Shown: positions 24,177 through 35,096, numbered from the stretch's first letter. The stretch is 64,000 bases of DNA from Deinococcus taeanensis (GCF_020229735.1 NZ_CP083458.1:186001-250000), one strand, 5' to 3'. Notes: generated by a model not told the origin, from the letters alone. Made by a program: numbers and translations.

Positions 24177-25973
24177 ATGGCCCCCTTCCTGAACCGCCGC
24201 GACCTGACCTTTCAACTGTTCGAGGTGCTGCCCACCGCGGACCTTCCCCAGCGCCCACGTTTCGCCGAGCACAGCCGCGAGGTCTACGAGGACGTCCTGA
24301 ACCTCGCGTACAGCGTCGCCGACCGGTATTTCGCCAACCACGCCCGTGAGGTGGACCTGAACGAACCGCACGTGCAGGGCGGCCGGGTGGTGCTGCCTGC
24401 CGCGGTGGGGGAAGCGATGCGCGCCTTCCGGGACGCCGGGTTCTTCGCCGCGCACCACGACGAGGAACTGGGCGGCCTGCAACTGCCCTGGGTGGTCATG
24501 CAGGCCGTGCAGGCCCACTTCCAGGCGGCGAACGTGAGCTCCAGCGGCTACCCGTTTCTTACCATCGGGAACGCGAACCTTCAGCGGGTGTTCGCCTCTG
24601 CGGAGCAGCAGCGCCGCTTCATGCTGCCGCTGCTTGAAGGCCGCTGGTTCGGCACCATGGCCCTCAGCGAACCGCAGGCCGGGTCCGGCCTGGCAGACAT
24701 CACCACCACCGCCACACCCCGGGGTGACGGCACGTACGCCATTACCGGCACGAAAATGTGGATCTCAGGCGGCGAACACGAACTCAGCGAGAACATCGTG
24801 CATCTCGTTCTGGCCCGCATTGCCGGCGGACCGGCCGGCGTAAAGGGCATCAGCCTGTTCCTGGTGCCCCGCTACCGCGTGGACGAAGACGGCAGTGTGG
24901 GTGAGAGCAACCACGTGGTTCTGGCCGGCCTGAACCACAAGATGGGGTACCGCGGCACCACGAACACCCTCCTGAACTTCGGGGAAGGCGGCGAAACCAC
25001 CGGAGAACTGGTGGGCGAACCAGGGCGGGGCCTCGCGCAGATGTTCCACATGATGAACGAAGCCCGCATCGGGGTGGGCATGGGCGCCGTGATGCTCGGC
25101 ACCGCCGGGTACCTCGCCAGCCTGGAGTACGCCCGGGAACGCCGTCAGGGCCGACCCGCCAGCAACAAGGACCCGCTCGCGCCGCCCGTGCCGATCATCG
25201 CTCACGCCGACGTGCGCCGGATGCTGCTGCGGCAGAAGGCCATCGTGGAGGGCGGACTGGCGCTGGGCCTGTACGCCTCCATGCTCGTGGACGACCAGCA
25301 CACTGGCCCCGAAGCCGGGCGCGCCGACGCGGGCCTGCTCCTCGACCTGCTGACCCCGATCGTGAAAAGCTGGCCCAGCCGCTACAGCCAGGACGCCCTG
25401 AGCGACGCCATTCAGGTGATGGGCGGCGCCGGGTACACCCGCGACTTTCCCGTCGAGATGTACTACCGCGACAACCGCCTCAATCCCATTCACGAGGGCA
25501 CCGAGGGTATTCAGGGCAACGACCTGCTGGGCCGCAAGGTCACGCAGGCCGGTGGACGCGGCCTTGAGCTCCTGCTGGCCCGCATCCAGGCCGACCTTCA
25601 GGCGAGTGAGGCCCTAGGCGGCCTGGACGAGATTCGCGCCGCGCTGGGCACGGCCGTCCGCCAGTCCGGCGCGGCCCTGCAGGCCATCCTGACCCGCGCG
25701 CCGGACCTGGGCCCGGACCTGTTCCTGGCCAACGCGAACAGCGCCCTGGAGATGCTGGGGCACACCGTGATCGGCTGGATGTGGCTGCGTCAGGCGACCG
25801 TCGCCGCGCGCGCACTGCCCGGCGCGCGCGGCGACGACCCGGCCTTCTACCGCGGCAAGCTGCACGCCGCGCGGTTCTTCGCCACGCACGAACTCCCGAA
25901 GGTCCGCGCGCACGCCGAGCTGCTGGCCAGCGCAGACCGCACCACCCTGGACATGCAGCCGGACTGGTTCTGA
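24177..25973 (+). CDS. Acyl-CoA dehydrogenase, long form with C-terminal extension
   Basis: A 598-residue FAD enzyme of the long ACAD group (FadE5/DmdC-like). Visible parts: an N-terminal helical region; the FAD-binding segment MALSEPQAGSGLADITTTA and KMWISGGEHEL; the central VLAGLNHKMGYRGT block; the C-terminal helical bundle with QVMGGAGYTRDFPVE; and the catalytic Glu in NPIHEGTEGIQGNDL. An extra ~130-residue helical domain follows, as in this subgroup. Role: first step of beta-oxidation of an acyl-CoA or a methylmercaptopropionyl-like substrate. It is monocistronic, with a terminator at 25995-26026. Confidence 0.92.
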   Translation: MAPFLNRRDLTFQLFEVLPTADLPQRPRFAEHSREVYEDVLNLAYSVADRYFANHAREVDLNEPHVQGGRVVLPAAVGEAMRAFRDAGFFAAHHDEELGGLQLPWVVMQAVQAHFQAANVSSSGYPFLTIGNANLQRVFASAEQQRRFMLPLLEGRWFGTMALSEPQAGSGLADITTTATPRGDGTYAITGTKMWISGGEHELSENIVHLVLARIAGGPAGVKGISLFLVPRYRVDEDGSVGESNHVVLAGLNHKMGYRGTTNTLLNFGEGGETTGELVGEPGRGLAQMFHMMNEARIGVGMGAVMLGTAGYLASLEYARERRQGRPASNKDPLAPPVPIIAHADVRRMLLRQKAIVEGGLALGLYASMLVDDQHTGPEAGRADAGLLLDLLTPIVKSWPSRYSQDALSDAIQVMGGAGYTRDFPVEMYYRDNRLNPIHEGTEGIQGNDLLGRKVTQAGGRGLELLLARIQADLQASEALGGLDEIRAALGTAVRQSGAALQAILTRAPDLGPDLFLANANSALEMLGHTVIGWMWLRQATVAARALPGARGDDPAFYRGKLHAARFFATHELPKVRAHAELLASADRTTLDMQPDWF

Positions 25974-25994
25974 TTCCAGACGGCGAACGGCAGG

Positions 25995-26026
25995 GCGCGC
26001 ATCCGGAAGACGGACCGGACGCGCGC
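25995..26026 (+). terminator. Terminator of the long acyl-CoA dehydrogenase gene
   Basis: GCGCGCATCCGG pairs with CCGGACGCGCGC (11 of 12) with an 8-base loop. The remaining gap to 26204 shows nothing else I can support. Confidence 0.65.
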
Positions 26027-26204
26027 CGGCGTCATTTCACCTGTCCTGGGGCAGCTGCTCGTCGGGTGTGGTAGACGCGCGGCGAGCGCGGCGTGCCCTG
26101 GTTCTCGCTCTGCCCCACCCTGCAGGTCACCCCGTGCGCAGGCTGCCGGGGGCTCCACAGGACTGAACCATCAGCGCCCGCGGTTCCCTGAGCCCCTGCC
26201 GGAC

Positions 26205-26489
26205 TCAGCCGACGTTGACGGTCGGGGCGCCGGCGGTGATGGTGCCGCCGTGCGCGGTGCGGTCTCCCAGGCGGGCGGCCGGCTTGCCGTTGATGCGTAC
26301 CGTTCCGCTGCCCTGTGTAATGCTGTCCGGCGGGCCGACGCACACACAGCTGTCACCGACGCGCGCCGCGGGCCGCCCGCCGACAAACACGGTGGGGCTG
26401 CCGGCATTGATCGGCCCGCCCACGTGCGGGGTCCAGCCGGTCGACTGCGGGCAGACGTGTTGATCACCGAGGCGCGCGGCAGGTGGCAT
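26205..26489 (-). CDS. PAAR-domain protein, stand-alone
   Basis: A 94-residue protein consisting almost wholly of PAAR repeats. The Pro-Ala-Ala-Arg motif occurs three times in register (PPAARLGD, RPAARVGD, KPAARLGD), with glycine-rich turns (VGGPINAGSP, HGGTITAGAP) and Cys/His residues that could hold the zinc seen in PAAR tips. PAAR proteins cap the spike of contractile secretion systems (T6SS) or related injection machines. No other component is in this window, so this is an orphan tip or an adaptor. The ATG is 6 bases from a TAGACT box, so it is predicted leaderless. Confidence 0.93.
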   Translation of the reverse strand: MPPAARLGDQHVCPQSTGWTPHVGGPINAGSPTVFVGGRPAARVGDSCVCVGPPDSITQGSGTVRINGKPAARLGDRTAHGGTITAGAPTVNVG

Positions 26490-26495
26490 GCCCGG

Positions 26496-26501
26496 AGTCT
26501 A
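26496..26501 (-). promoter_or_regulatory. -10 box of the PAAR gene (leaderless)
   Basis: TAGACT, then 6 bases, then ATG. There is no good -35 at 17 bases (GAGTGC) and no Shine-Dalgarno sequence. Confidence 0.5.
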
Positions 26502-26541
26502 CCGGCTGCGCGGGGAGCGCACTCGCGCACCTGCGCTGCGC

Positions 26542-26970
26542 CTACTGCAGCTGCCGGTCCGGCCAGCTGGGGGTGCGGCTTTCGCGCCAGAAGTTCACGA
26601 AAGCGTCGACCTGATCAACGAACTTCTGGAAGGAGGTGGATTTCACCATGTACGAACTGGCGTGCAGCGTGTAGGCGCGGGCGACATCGCCCGGCTGGGA
26701 GGAGGTGGAGAGCATCACGACCGGGATGTACACCAGGGCGGGGTCCTCCTTGATGGCCTGAAGCACCTCGAACCCGGACATGACCGGCATGTTCACGTCC
26801 AGAATCACCACGTCCGGGTGCGGCCCGGTGCGCAGGTGCCGCAGGGCCTCGCTGCCGCTGGCGCAACTCGTGACGGTCAGGCCGGCGCCGTGTTCCTCGA
26901 ACACCTCCTGGGCCAGCAGCAGATCCGCAGGATTATCGTCCACCAGCAGCACCCGGAACGGCCGGGTCAC
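26542..26970 (-). CDS. Single-domain response regulator (Rcp1-like)
   Basis: A 142-residue receiver domain without an output domain. The acidic pocket is LLVDDNPAD, the phospho-acceptor Asp is in VVILDVNMPVMSG, the switch Ser/Thr region is VVMLSTSSQ and the conserved Lys is in SYMVKSTSF. The spacing and Phe-rich C-terminal helix resemble Rcp1-type partners of phytochrome or hybrid kinases. No histidine kinase is adjacent, so the partner is elsewhere. The start is a GTG. A TATGAT-like -10 lies about 40 bases upstream. Confidence 0.9.
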   Translation of the reverse strand: MTRPFRVLLVDDNPADLLLAQEVFEEHGAGLTVTSCASGSEALRHLRTGPHPDVVILDVNMPVMSGFEVLQAIKEDPALVYIPVVMLSTSSQPGDVARAYTLHASSYMVKSTSFQKFVDQVDAFVNFWRESRTPSWPDRQLQ

Positions 26971-27096
26971 GTGGGCAGCCTGGAAGGTCGGGACGGGATC
27001 ATAGCTGACAGTATAGGGAAGCGGTTCCCTGCCCGCCGCCGTTGCGGCGCCGGGTGGCGCGCGCAGCGGTCGGCCCGGTACGCCGGGCGTAACAGG

Positions 27097-28104
27097 CTAC
27101 TCACGCCCGGGAACCGCGGCGCTGAGGGTATTGCCCACGGCGCGGCGCAGGCCCTGAATGTCGAACGGGCCGTGCCGGGTGGGGTGAACACGGTTGGTCA
27201 GCAGCACCCAGGCGAGTCCCCGGGGCGGGTCCACCCACAGGCCCGTCCCGGTAAAACCGGTGTGCCCCACCGCGTGGGGGCTGCACAGGCTGCCGCCACT
27301 CCAGCCGGGGCTGGCGTGCACGAACGCCAGGGTCCGTTCCGGCGCCTGTGGGGTGAGCGCCAGGTGCTGCGCGGCTGGAGACAGCCAGTGGCCGCGCAGC
27401 AGCGCCTCGGCCTGGTCGAGGACGCCGTCGAGGGTGCCGAACAGACCGGCGTGGCCGGCCGCGCCGCCCATGGCGGCGGCGTTCTCGTCGTGGGTTTCGC
27501 CCTGCAACAGCCGTTCGCGCCACGCGCAGTGTTCGGTGGCGACCGAGTGATCGGCCCTGGGCGTGAAGGTCAACCCCGGGTCCAGCGTGAAAGTCTGGAG
27601 GCGACGGTCGTGCAGGCGTTCAAGCACGCGGCCCAGCAGCACGTACCCCAGGTCGGAGTACAGCACGGTGCCCGGCTCGGTGACCGCCCAGGGTTCCTGC
27701 AGGAAGCGCGCGCGGATGGTCGCCGCGTCCCCCCAGGTGTAGAGCTTCGACCAGGGGCCCAGGCCGGCGGTGTGCGTGAGCAGCTGGCGCAGGGTGCGGG
27801 CGCGCAGCGGGGTGTCGTTCATCCACGCGAGGTCAGGCAGGAGGCGGCCCAGCGGGTCGTCGAGGTCCAGCAGGCCGCGCTCGGCCGCGCGCAGGACTTC
27901 ACGGGCCGTGAACAGGGGCTTGGTGAGGCTCGCGAGGTCCCACCACGCGTCCGGCGCGAGGGGCGCGGTCTCCCCGTGCCGGGCGTGCCCGGCGGTGAAG
28001 GTGGCGCGCTGCCCGTCCGCGCGGACCACGCCGAGCGCCGCGGCGGACGGGCCGCCGGGGCCGAGCGCCTGTTCCACAAGGTCGCGGGTGCGCTGCGGAA
28101 TCAC
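27097..28104 (-). CDS. Serine hydrolase of the beta-lactamase/penicillin-binding fold, cell-wall recycling cluster
   Basis: A 335-residue class-C-like serine hydrolase. The nucleophile motif S-x-x-K is SLTK in DLASLTKPLF, the Tyr motif reads YSDLGY, and the third element is HTGFTGTG in place of K-T-G. There is no signal peptide, so it is cytoplasmic. It closes the regulator-anmK-murQ transcript (GTGA overlap with murQ), so its substrate is probably a recycled cell-wall fragment. It could act as an esterase or peptidase on muropeptides. Antibiotic hydrolysis is possible but not supported by context. Confidence 0.85.
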   Translation of the reverse strand: MIPQRTRDLVEQALGPGGPSAAALGVVRADGQRATFTAGHARHGETAPLAPDAWWDLASLTKPLFTAREVLRAAERGLLDLDDPLGRLLPDLAWMNDTPLRARTLRQLLTHTAGLGPWSKLYTWGDAATIRARFLQEPWAVTEPGTVLYSDLGYVLLGRVLERLHDRRLQTFTLDPGLTFTPRADHSVATEHCAWRERLLQGETHDENAAAMGGAAGHAGLFGTLDGVLDQAEALLRGHWLSPAAQHLALTPQAPERTLAFVHASPGWSGGSLCSPHAVGHTGFTGTGLWVDPPRGLAWVLLTNRVHPTRHGPFDIQGLRRAVGNTLSAAVPGRE

Positions 28105-29000
28105 GGTTGCTCCAGCGCCGCGCGGGCGTGACCGTGGGCGGCGTTCAGGCGGTGGCGGGCCCCCTCGGCGTTCAGGTTCAGCTGCAGGCCCACGATGGCG
28201 GTCTTCACGTGGCCGTCTGCGTCCTGCAGCGCGGCGTGCGCGCGGTCCTCGGGGACGCCGGTGGCGTGCATGACGAGCCGCACGGCCCGGGCGTAGAGTT
28301 TCGCGTTGGTGGCTTTCAGGTCCACCATCAGGTTGCCGTACACCTTGCCTAGGCGGATCATCAGGGCGCTGGAGAGGGTATTCAGGGCGATTTTCTGGGC
28401 GGTGCCGGCCTTCAGGCGGGTGGACCCGCTGATGATCTCCGGACCGGTATCGAGCAGCACGGGACAGTCAGCCTGCGTGAGGACCGGCGTGCCGGGGTTG
28501 TTCGCCAGACCGATGACGAGCGTCCCGGCGCTGCGCGCCGCCTGCATGGCGCCCAGCACCCAGGGGGTGGTGCCACTGGCGGCCACCGCGATCAGCACGT
28601 CGTCCGAGGTGGGTGACACGCCGCCCAGAACACGGACGCCGTCCTCGCGGTCGTCCTCGGCACCTTCAACCGCCGCGCGGATGGCGCGCGGCCCGCCCGC
28701 GATGAGCGGCACGGCCCGTTCGGGTGGCCAGGAGAAGGTCGGGGTGAGTTCAGTGGCGTCCAGGACGCCGAGCCGGCCGCTGGTGCCGGCGCCGGCGTAC
28801 AGCAGGCGCCCGCCGCGCTCGAGTCGGGGCAGGGCGGCCTGCGCGGCGGCGGTGAGGGCCGGCGCGGCGCGCCGGGCAGCGTCGACGGCGCCGAGCTGAT
28901 CCTCCAGCAGGGCGTCCATCAGGGCGCCGGGGCTGAGCAGGTCAAGGTCAGACCAGGCGGGGTGGACCGCTTCGGTGTGCAGGGTCGGGTCGGGGGTCAT
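28101..29000 (-). CDS. murQ: N-acetylmuramic acid 6-phosphate etherase
   Basis: A 299-residue SIS-domain lyase that removes D-lactate from MurNAc-6-phosphate to give GlcNAc-6-phosphate. Family blocks present: [20 protein letters not shown] near residue 60, [23 protein letters not shown], a SIS core [16 protein letters not shown], and [20 protein letters not shown]. It starts at [10 protein letters not shown] with an ATGA overlap with the anmK stop. It works directly after AnmK in muropeptide recycling. Confidence 0.95.
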   Translation of the reverse strand: MTPDPTLHTEAVHPAWSDLDLLSPGALMDALLEDQLGAVDAARRAAPALTAAAQAALPRLERGGRLLYAGAGTSGRLGVLDATELTPTFSWPPERAVPLIAGGPRAIRAAVEGAEDDREDGVRVLGGVSPTSDDVLIAVAASGTTPWVLGAMQAARSAGTLVIGLANNPGTPVLTQADCPVLLDTGPEIISGSTRLKAGTAQKIALNTLSSALMIRLGKVYGNLMVDLKATNAKLYARAVRLVMHATGVPEDRAHAALQDADGHVKTAIVGLQLNLNAEGARHRLNAAHGHARAALEQP

Positions 29001-30172
29001 GCGGCTCCGGGGGCGGGGGTCCACTTGCCGGCGTGGGCGGAATGCGCGGCGCCGGTGGTGTGGGGCAGGGTGTTCGGCCAGCCCTGCGCGCGGGCGTACC
29101 CGAGGAAGGCGAATGCGGCGGCTTCCCGGGTGGCGTCGGTGAAGCCCTGCGCACTCCAGCCGAGGTCGTCGAAGGTGCGCAGGGGCGTGGGACCCAGCGC
29201 GCCGGCCAGCGCGCCGAGCAGGGCGGGGTTGCGGGCGCCTCCGCCGGCGACGATCACCTCGTCGGGCCGGCGAGGCAGGAAGTGCAGGGCCGCGGCGACG
29301 CTGCGGGCGGTGAAGGCGGTGGCGGTCGCGGCGAGGTCCGGGACGCTGAGGGACGCGGGAACGGACAGGCGGCTCAGGGTCCAGACTTCCCGGCCGGTGG
29401 CTTTGGGCGGGCGCTGCGTGAGTTCCGGGTGGGTGAGCCACTGGGCGAGGGTGGGTTCATGCACCTGACCGGCGCGGGCCAGGGCGCCGTTCTCGTCGTG
29501 GGTGAGGCCGGCCCTGGCGGCCGCTTCGTCCAGCAGGCAGTTGGCGGGGCCGGTGTCGAAGGCCTGCACGCCGGCCGGGTCGGCGCCGCTCAGCACGGTC
29601 AGGTTCGCAATGCCGCCCAGGTTCAGCAGGGCGCGGTGGGTGCCGGCCTGCGCGAACAGGGCCCAGTCGGCAAAGGGCACGAGGGGAGCGCCCACGCCGC
29701 CTGCGGCGAGGTCGGCCGGCCGGAAATCCGCCACGACCGGCCGGCCGGTGCGCTGCGCGATCACGGCGGCTTCACCGAGTTGCAGTGTGGCGGGCCGCGC
29801 CCAGGCGCGTGAGGGGTCGGGACGCGGGTGGTGCTGCACGGTCTGGCCGTGGCTGGCGATCAGGTCGGCGTCCGCGGCCAGCGGCGCGGCGGCCTGCGCG
29901 AGGGCCTCGCCAAGCCACCAGTGCAGCTGCGCGAGGTCGGCCGGGCCGCCTTCATTGCGCGCGGCCCGCAGCACCGCGGCGCGCAGGTCCGGGGCGTAGG
30001 GGGTGAAGGTGTGGGCCACCACGCGTGCGCGCGGCGCGCCGCCGGGCAGTGCGCCCAGCGTGGGGCCACCGCTGCCCAGGGCGGGCCAGCCGGGCAGTTC
30101 CAGCAGCGCCGCGTCGATGCCGTCGGCGCTGGTCCCGCTCATGAGTCCCAGAACGCGCGCCGGGCGGGTCAC
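28997..30172 (-). CDS. anmK: Anhydro-N-acetylmuramic acid kinase
   Basis: A 391-residue ASKHA-fold kinase that opens 1,6-anhydro-MurNAc and phosphorylates it to MurNAc-6-phosphate. The phosphate-loop motif [15 protein letters not shown] is near the N-terminus, with [32 protein letters not shown] and VAGGGARNP further on. Length is usual for the family. The GTG start overlaps the regulator stop by GTGA. Deinococcus has a thick peptidoglycan, so salvage of its own turnover products is plausible. Confidence 0.95.
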   Translation of the reverse strand: MTRPARVLGLMSGTSADGIDAALLELPGWPALGSGGPTLGALPGGAPRARVVAHTFTPYAPDLRAAVLRAARNEGGPADLAQLHWWLGEALAQAAAPLAADADLIASHGQTVQHHPRPDPSRAWARPATLQLGEAAVIAQRTGRPVVADFRPADLAAGGVGAPLVPFADWALFAQAGTHRALLNLGGIANLTVLSGADPAGVQAFDTGPANCLLDEAAARAGLTHDENGALARAGQVHEPTLAQWLTHPELTQRPPKATGREVWTLSRLSVPASLSVPDLAATATAFTARSVAAALHFLPRRPDEVIVAGGGARNPALLGALAGALGPTPLRTFDDLGWSAQGFTDATREAAAFAFLGYARAQGWPNTLPHTTGAAHSAHAGKWTPAPGAA

Positions 30173-30945
30173 GCGCTGCCCTGGAGTTCCATCACGAAGT
30201 CGTAGCGGTCCCCGCGGTAGTGGGCGCGGGCGTACTCGATGGGCCGGCCGTCCGCGAGCCAGGAGACGCGGTCGGTGGTGAGCAGCGCGGCGCCGACGGC
30301 GACGTTCAGCAGCGGCGCGAAGGTCAGGTCGGCGTTGACGGCGCGCAGATGCCGGATGGCGCGGGCGGGGCTGAGGTGCCGCGCGGCGAGCAGGGCGTAG
30401 AGGCTGGCGTCCTGCACGTCCTGGGCGGCCAGCGGGCCGACCAGTGCGGCCGGCAGGGTGGAGTCCTCAATGGCGAGGGGTTCGCCGTCGGCCGTGCGGA
30501 CCCGGCGCAGGCGGTACACGAGTTCGCTGGGCGAGAGGGCCAGACCCATGGCCTCCTGCGGGGTGGGGTGGGTGCGCTCGAAGTTCAGGACGCGCGCGCC
30601 GGGCGACTGGCCGCGGGACCGGACGTCGTCGGAGAAGGAGGACAGCAGGCCCAGACTGCGCGCGGGCAGGTCGCCGGGGCGGGGGGGCGGGGTCACGAAG
30701 GTGCCGCTGCCGTGGCGGCGGGTCAGGAGGCCCTGCTGGGCGAGCAGGGCCAGCGCCTGGCGCACGGTGACGCGGGAGACACCCAGGTGCGCGGCGAGGT
30801 CACGCTCGGCGGGCAGGGCGCTGCCGGGGCGCAGCTGGCCGCTTTCGATGCGGTGGGTCAGTCCCTGGGCCACCTGCACGTACACGGGCGTGGCGCTCGC
30901 GCTGTCAAGCGGAATCACCCAGAGTGAGGAGGCAGTGAACGGCAT
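30169..30945 (-). CDS. GntR-family regulator, HutC/DasR-type sensor domain
   Basis: A 258-residue regulator. The N-terminal winged helix has [19 protein letters not shown] and [14 protein letters not shown]. The C-terminal part is a UTRA (chorismate-lyase-like) effector domain, the type that senses phosphorylated amino sugars in NagR and DasR. It heads the anmK-murQ-hydrolase operon and is divergent from the peptide importer. The ATG is 7 bases from a TACGCT box, so the message is probably leaderless. Two AGTGGTAC copies over the divergent -10 boxes are candidate binding half-sites. The likely inducer is GlcNAc-6-P, MurNAc-6-P or similar. Confidence 0.9.
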   Translation of the reverse strand: MPFTASSLWVIPLDSASATPVYVQVAQGLTHRIESGQLRPGSALPAERDLAAHLGVSRVTVRQALALLAQQGLLTRRHGSGTFVTPPPRPGDLPARSLGLLSSFSDDVRSRGQSPGARVLNFERTHPTPQEAMGLALSPSELVYRLRRVRTADGEPLAIEDSTLPAALVGPLAAQDVQDASLYALLAARHLSPARAIRHLRAVNADLTFAPLLNVAVGAALLTTDRVSWLADGRPIEYARAHYRGDRYDFVMELQGSA

Positions 30946-30952
30946 CCTCCCG

Positions 30953-31012
30953 AGCGTACCACTCGCGGACCAGTTTGCAAGACGGTTGCAAGTGGGCCGA
31001 AAGTGGTACTAG
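30953..31012. promoter_or_regulatory. Divergent promoters with mirrored AGTGGTAC operator copies
   Basis: Leftward: -35 TTGCAA (30975-30980), 16 bases, -10 TACGCT. Rightward: -35 TTGCAA (30986-30991), 15 bases, TACTAG. Each -10 overlaps an AGTGGTAC (GTACCACT at 30956-30963, AGTGGTAC at 31002-31009) in mirror orientation. AGTGGT is the half-site known for DasR/NagR-type GntR proteins (AGTGGTCTAGACCACT). Confidence 0.65.
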
Positions 31013-31071
31013 TGTGGGGCGTCGTTCAGTCCTCATCCATTCCGCACCCCAGACCCCCCCGGAGGTCACCT

Positions 31072-32823
<1,752 letters not shown>

Positions 32824-32833
32824 ACCAGCCGCG

Positions 32834-32881
32834 GGGTGGGAAGTGGTGGGGGCCGCGCGCCTTGTGCACCGCTTCCCACCC
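32834..32881 (+). terminator. Intercistronic hairpin between binding protein and permeases
   Basis: GGGTGGGAAGTGGTG (32834-32848) pairs with CACCGCTTCCCACCC (32867-32881), with one G-U pair and an 18-base loop. Such a structure usually raises the binding-protein message over the permeases by attenuation or by blocking 3' exonucleases. Confidence 0.75.
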
Positions 32882-32958
32882 TCGCCTCTCCCCGCAGGAG
32901 TGCCCGCCTTGACCCGATCCGCCCCCACCTCACTCCGCCCGCCCGGCCCGGGAGCCGC

Positions 32959-33930
32959 ATGCTGACGTACACCCTCCGCCGCGTCCTGGGCATGATTCCC
33001 ACTCTGCTGCTGATCAGCGTGGTGTGCTTCGCCGTGATTCAGCTGCAACCCGGGTCCTTTATCGACCAGTACCTGGAGGATCCGCGGGTCACGAAGGACA
33101 CGGTGGCCAGCATCACCCGGCAGCTGGGCCTGGATCAGCCCCTGTGGGCGCAGTACCTCACCTGGATCAAAGGCATCGTCACGCACGGTGAGTTCGGCTA
33201 CTCGTTCGTGAACGGCCGCCCGGTGAGCAGCCTCATCTGGGAACGCCTGGGCTGGACGGTGTTCCTCGCCGTGCTGACCCTGCTGGTGTCGTGGCTGATT
33301 GCCGTGCCGCTGGGCATCTACACTGCCATCCACCGCCACGGAAAGCGCAGCGCCGCCCTGAACTTTTTCGGGTACGTCAGCCTTGCCACGCCGGACTTTC
33401 TGGTGGCGCTGCTGCTGATCGCCCTGGTGCTCAAGACCGGCGGCACGAACGTGGGCGGGCTGTTCAGCCCGCAGTTCATCGACGCGCCGTGGAGCGGCGC
33501 CAAAGTCATGGACCTGCTCGCCCACCTGTGGATTCCCATGATCGCCATTGGCCTGGAGGGCGTCGCGGGCCTGATGCGCCAGATGCGGGCCTCCATGCTG
33601 GACGTAATCAACCAGGACTACATCCGCACGGCGCGCGCCAAGGGGCTGGCTGGACGGCGGGTGCTGTGGGGACACGCGGTGCGCAACGCCATCAACCCGC
33701 TGATCAGCCTGGCGGGCCTGAGCCTGCCCAGCCTGATCAGCGGCACGATCATCGCCAGCATCGTCCTGAACCTGCCCACCATCGGGCCGTTCCTGTACGA
33801 CAGCCTGCTGAACAAGGACCAGTACGTCGCCATGACCCTGCTGCTGTTCAGCGCCCTGCTGCTGCTGATCGGCAACCTGCTGTCCGACCTGGCCCTCGCG
33901 TGGGCGGACCCGCGCGTGAGGTTCGAATGA
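32959..33930 (+). CDS. Peptide ABC transporter permease, DppB/OppB type
   Basis: A 323-residue inner-membrane permease with six predicted helices. The start MLTYTLRRVLGMIPTLLLIS is the classic DppB opening. The EAA loop that contacts the ATPase reads QDYIRTARAKGLAGRRVL. The protein ends in DLALAWADPRVRF as usual for the family. I chose the ATG at 32959; the open frame continues upstream but is Pro/Arg-rich. The stop overlaps the next gene (ATGA). Confidence 0.93.
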   Translation: MLTYTLRRVLGMIPTLLLISVVCFAVIQLQPGSFIDQYLEDPRVTKDTVASITRQLGLDQPLWAQYLTWIKGIVTHGEFGYSFVNGRPVSSLIWERLGWTVFLAVLTLLVSWLIAVPLGIYTAIHRHGKRSAALNFFGYVSLATPDFLVALLLIALVLKTGGTNVGGLFSPQFIDAPWSGAKVMDLLAHLWIPMIAIGLEGVAGLMRQMRASMLDVINQDYIRTARAKGLAGRRVLWGHAVRNAINPLISLAGLSLPSLISGTIIASIVLNLPTIGPFLYDSLLNKDQYVAMTLLLFSALLLLIGNLLSDLALAWADPRVRFE

Positions 33931-35048
33931 CCGCCGCTGCCGCCCCCGACCTGCCCACCCAGGAAACGCGGCGCACGCCGCTGCAGCTCGCGCTGCGCCG
34001 CTTCCGCCGCAACCGCGTGGGCGTCCTGAGCGCCTGGGTGCTGGCCGCCCTGTACCTGACCGCGCTGCTCTCCCCTTTCCTCGCTCCCTACGGCATCACC
34101 GCGCAGCATGAGGCGTACCCGTACCAACGGCCGCAGGCCGTGCACGTGCTGCACGAAGGGCGCCTGATGCGGCCGTTCGTGTACGGCGTGAAGAAAACCC
34201 GCGATCCCGTGACGTTCCTGAGCACCTTCGCCGAGGACCGGACCCGGCCGCTGCCCATCCTGCTTTTCCTGCGCGGTGACGATCCCACCGACGCGGGGTA
34301 CCGCGTGTTCGGGCTGTGGCGCAGCCAGTGGCACCTGTTCGGCGTCAAAGGCGGCTTCTACTTTCCGCTGGGCACCGACAAGTTCGGGCGCGACCTGCTC
34401 TCCCGCATGCTGGTGGGCTCCCAGGTGAGCCTCACCGTGGGGGTCATCGGCATTCTGATTTCCTTCTCGATCGGGATCGTGCTGGGCGGCGTCAGCGGTT
34501 ACTTCGGCGGGTGGGTGGACAACCTGATTCAGCGCCTGGTGGAGGTCCTGCTGTCCTTCCCGCGGTTGCCCATCCTGCTGGCGCTCTCCACCATCATCCC
34601 GGCGAAGTGGCCGTCCACGTGGGTGTACCTGGGCATCGTGGCGGTTCTGGCCCTGATCGGCTGGGCGGGTCTGGCGCGCGTGGTGCGCGGACAGGTGATC
34701 AGCGCCCGCACCGTGGATTACGTGCAGGCCGCCCGCGCCATCGGCAGCAGTGACCTGCGCGTGATCCTGCGTCACATCATGCCGAACCTCAGTTCTTTCC
34801 TGATCGTGACCGCCACCCTCGCCCTGCCGGGGTACATCCTGGGTGAAAGCGCCCTGAGCTTCCTGGGGTTGGGCATCAAGGAACCCATGACCAGCTGGGG
34901 CCTGCTGCTCAAGGACGCGCAGAATTTCGAAACCCTGAACCTGTACCCGTGGCTGCTGCTGCCCGGCGTGCTGATCGTGCTGTCCGTCCTGGCCTTCAAC
35001 TTCATGGGGGACGCCCTGCGTGACGCCGCCGACACGCAGAGCCGCTAG
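33927..35048 (+). CDS. Peptide ABC transporter permease, DppC/OppC type with a long periplasmic loop
   Basis: A 373-residue permease, longer than typical DppC (about 300). The extra length is a hydrophilic stretch of roughly 85 residues between the first helix (WVLAALYLTALLSPFLA) and the TDKFGRDLLSRMLVG motif. The EAA loop is VDYVQAARAIGSSDLRVILR and the family-typical GESALSFLGLGI follows. The expected ATP-binding subunits are not next to it; the following gene is an unrelated DMT transporter. The ATPases are therefore shared or encoded elsewhere. Confidence 0.92.
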   Translation: MTAAAAPDLPTQETRRTPLQLALRRFRRNRVGVLSAWVLAALYLTALLSPFLAPYGITAQHEAYPYQRPQAVHVLHEGRLMRPFVYGVKKTRDPVTFLSTFAEDRTRPLPILLFLRGDDPTDAGYRVFGLWRSQWHLFGVKGGFYFPLGTDKFGRDLLSRMLVGSQVSLTVGVIGILISFSIGIVLGGVSGYFGGWVDNLIQRLVEVLLSFPRLPILLALSTIIPAKWPSTWVYLGIVAVLALIGWAGLARVVRGQVISARTVDYVQAARAIGSSDLRVILRHIMPNLSSFLIVTATLALPGYILGESALSFLGLGIKEPMTSWGLLLKDAQNFETLNLYPWLLLPGVLIVLSVLAFNFMGDALRDAADTQSR

Positions 35049-35084
35049 GCGGCCGGCGGCCGCGCAGCCACCCCTCCCGGGCGC

Positions 35085-35090
35085 TAGCGT
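35085..35090 (+). promoter_or_regulatory. -10 box of the DMT transporter gene (leaderless)
   Basis: TAGCGT, then 6 bases (GAGCCC), then ATG. There is no recognisable -35 at 17 bases and no Shine-Dalgarno sequence. Confidence 0.45.
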
Positions 35091-35096
35091 GAGCCC

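Noticed and set aside
28101..29441. N-terminal extension of murQ to a 446-codon frame
   Set aside because: The extension lies inside anmK and is Arg/Pro-rich. The ATG at 29000 gives the standard MurQ length and an ATGA overlap.
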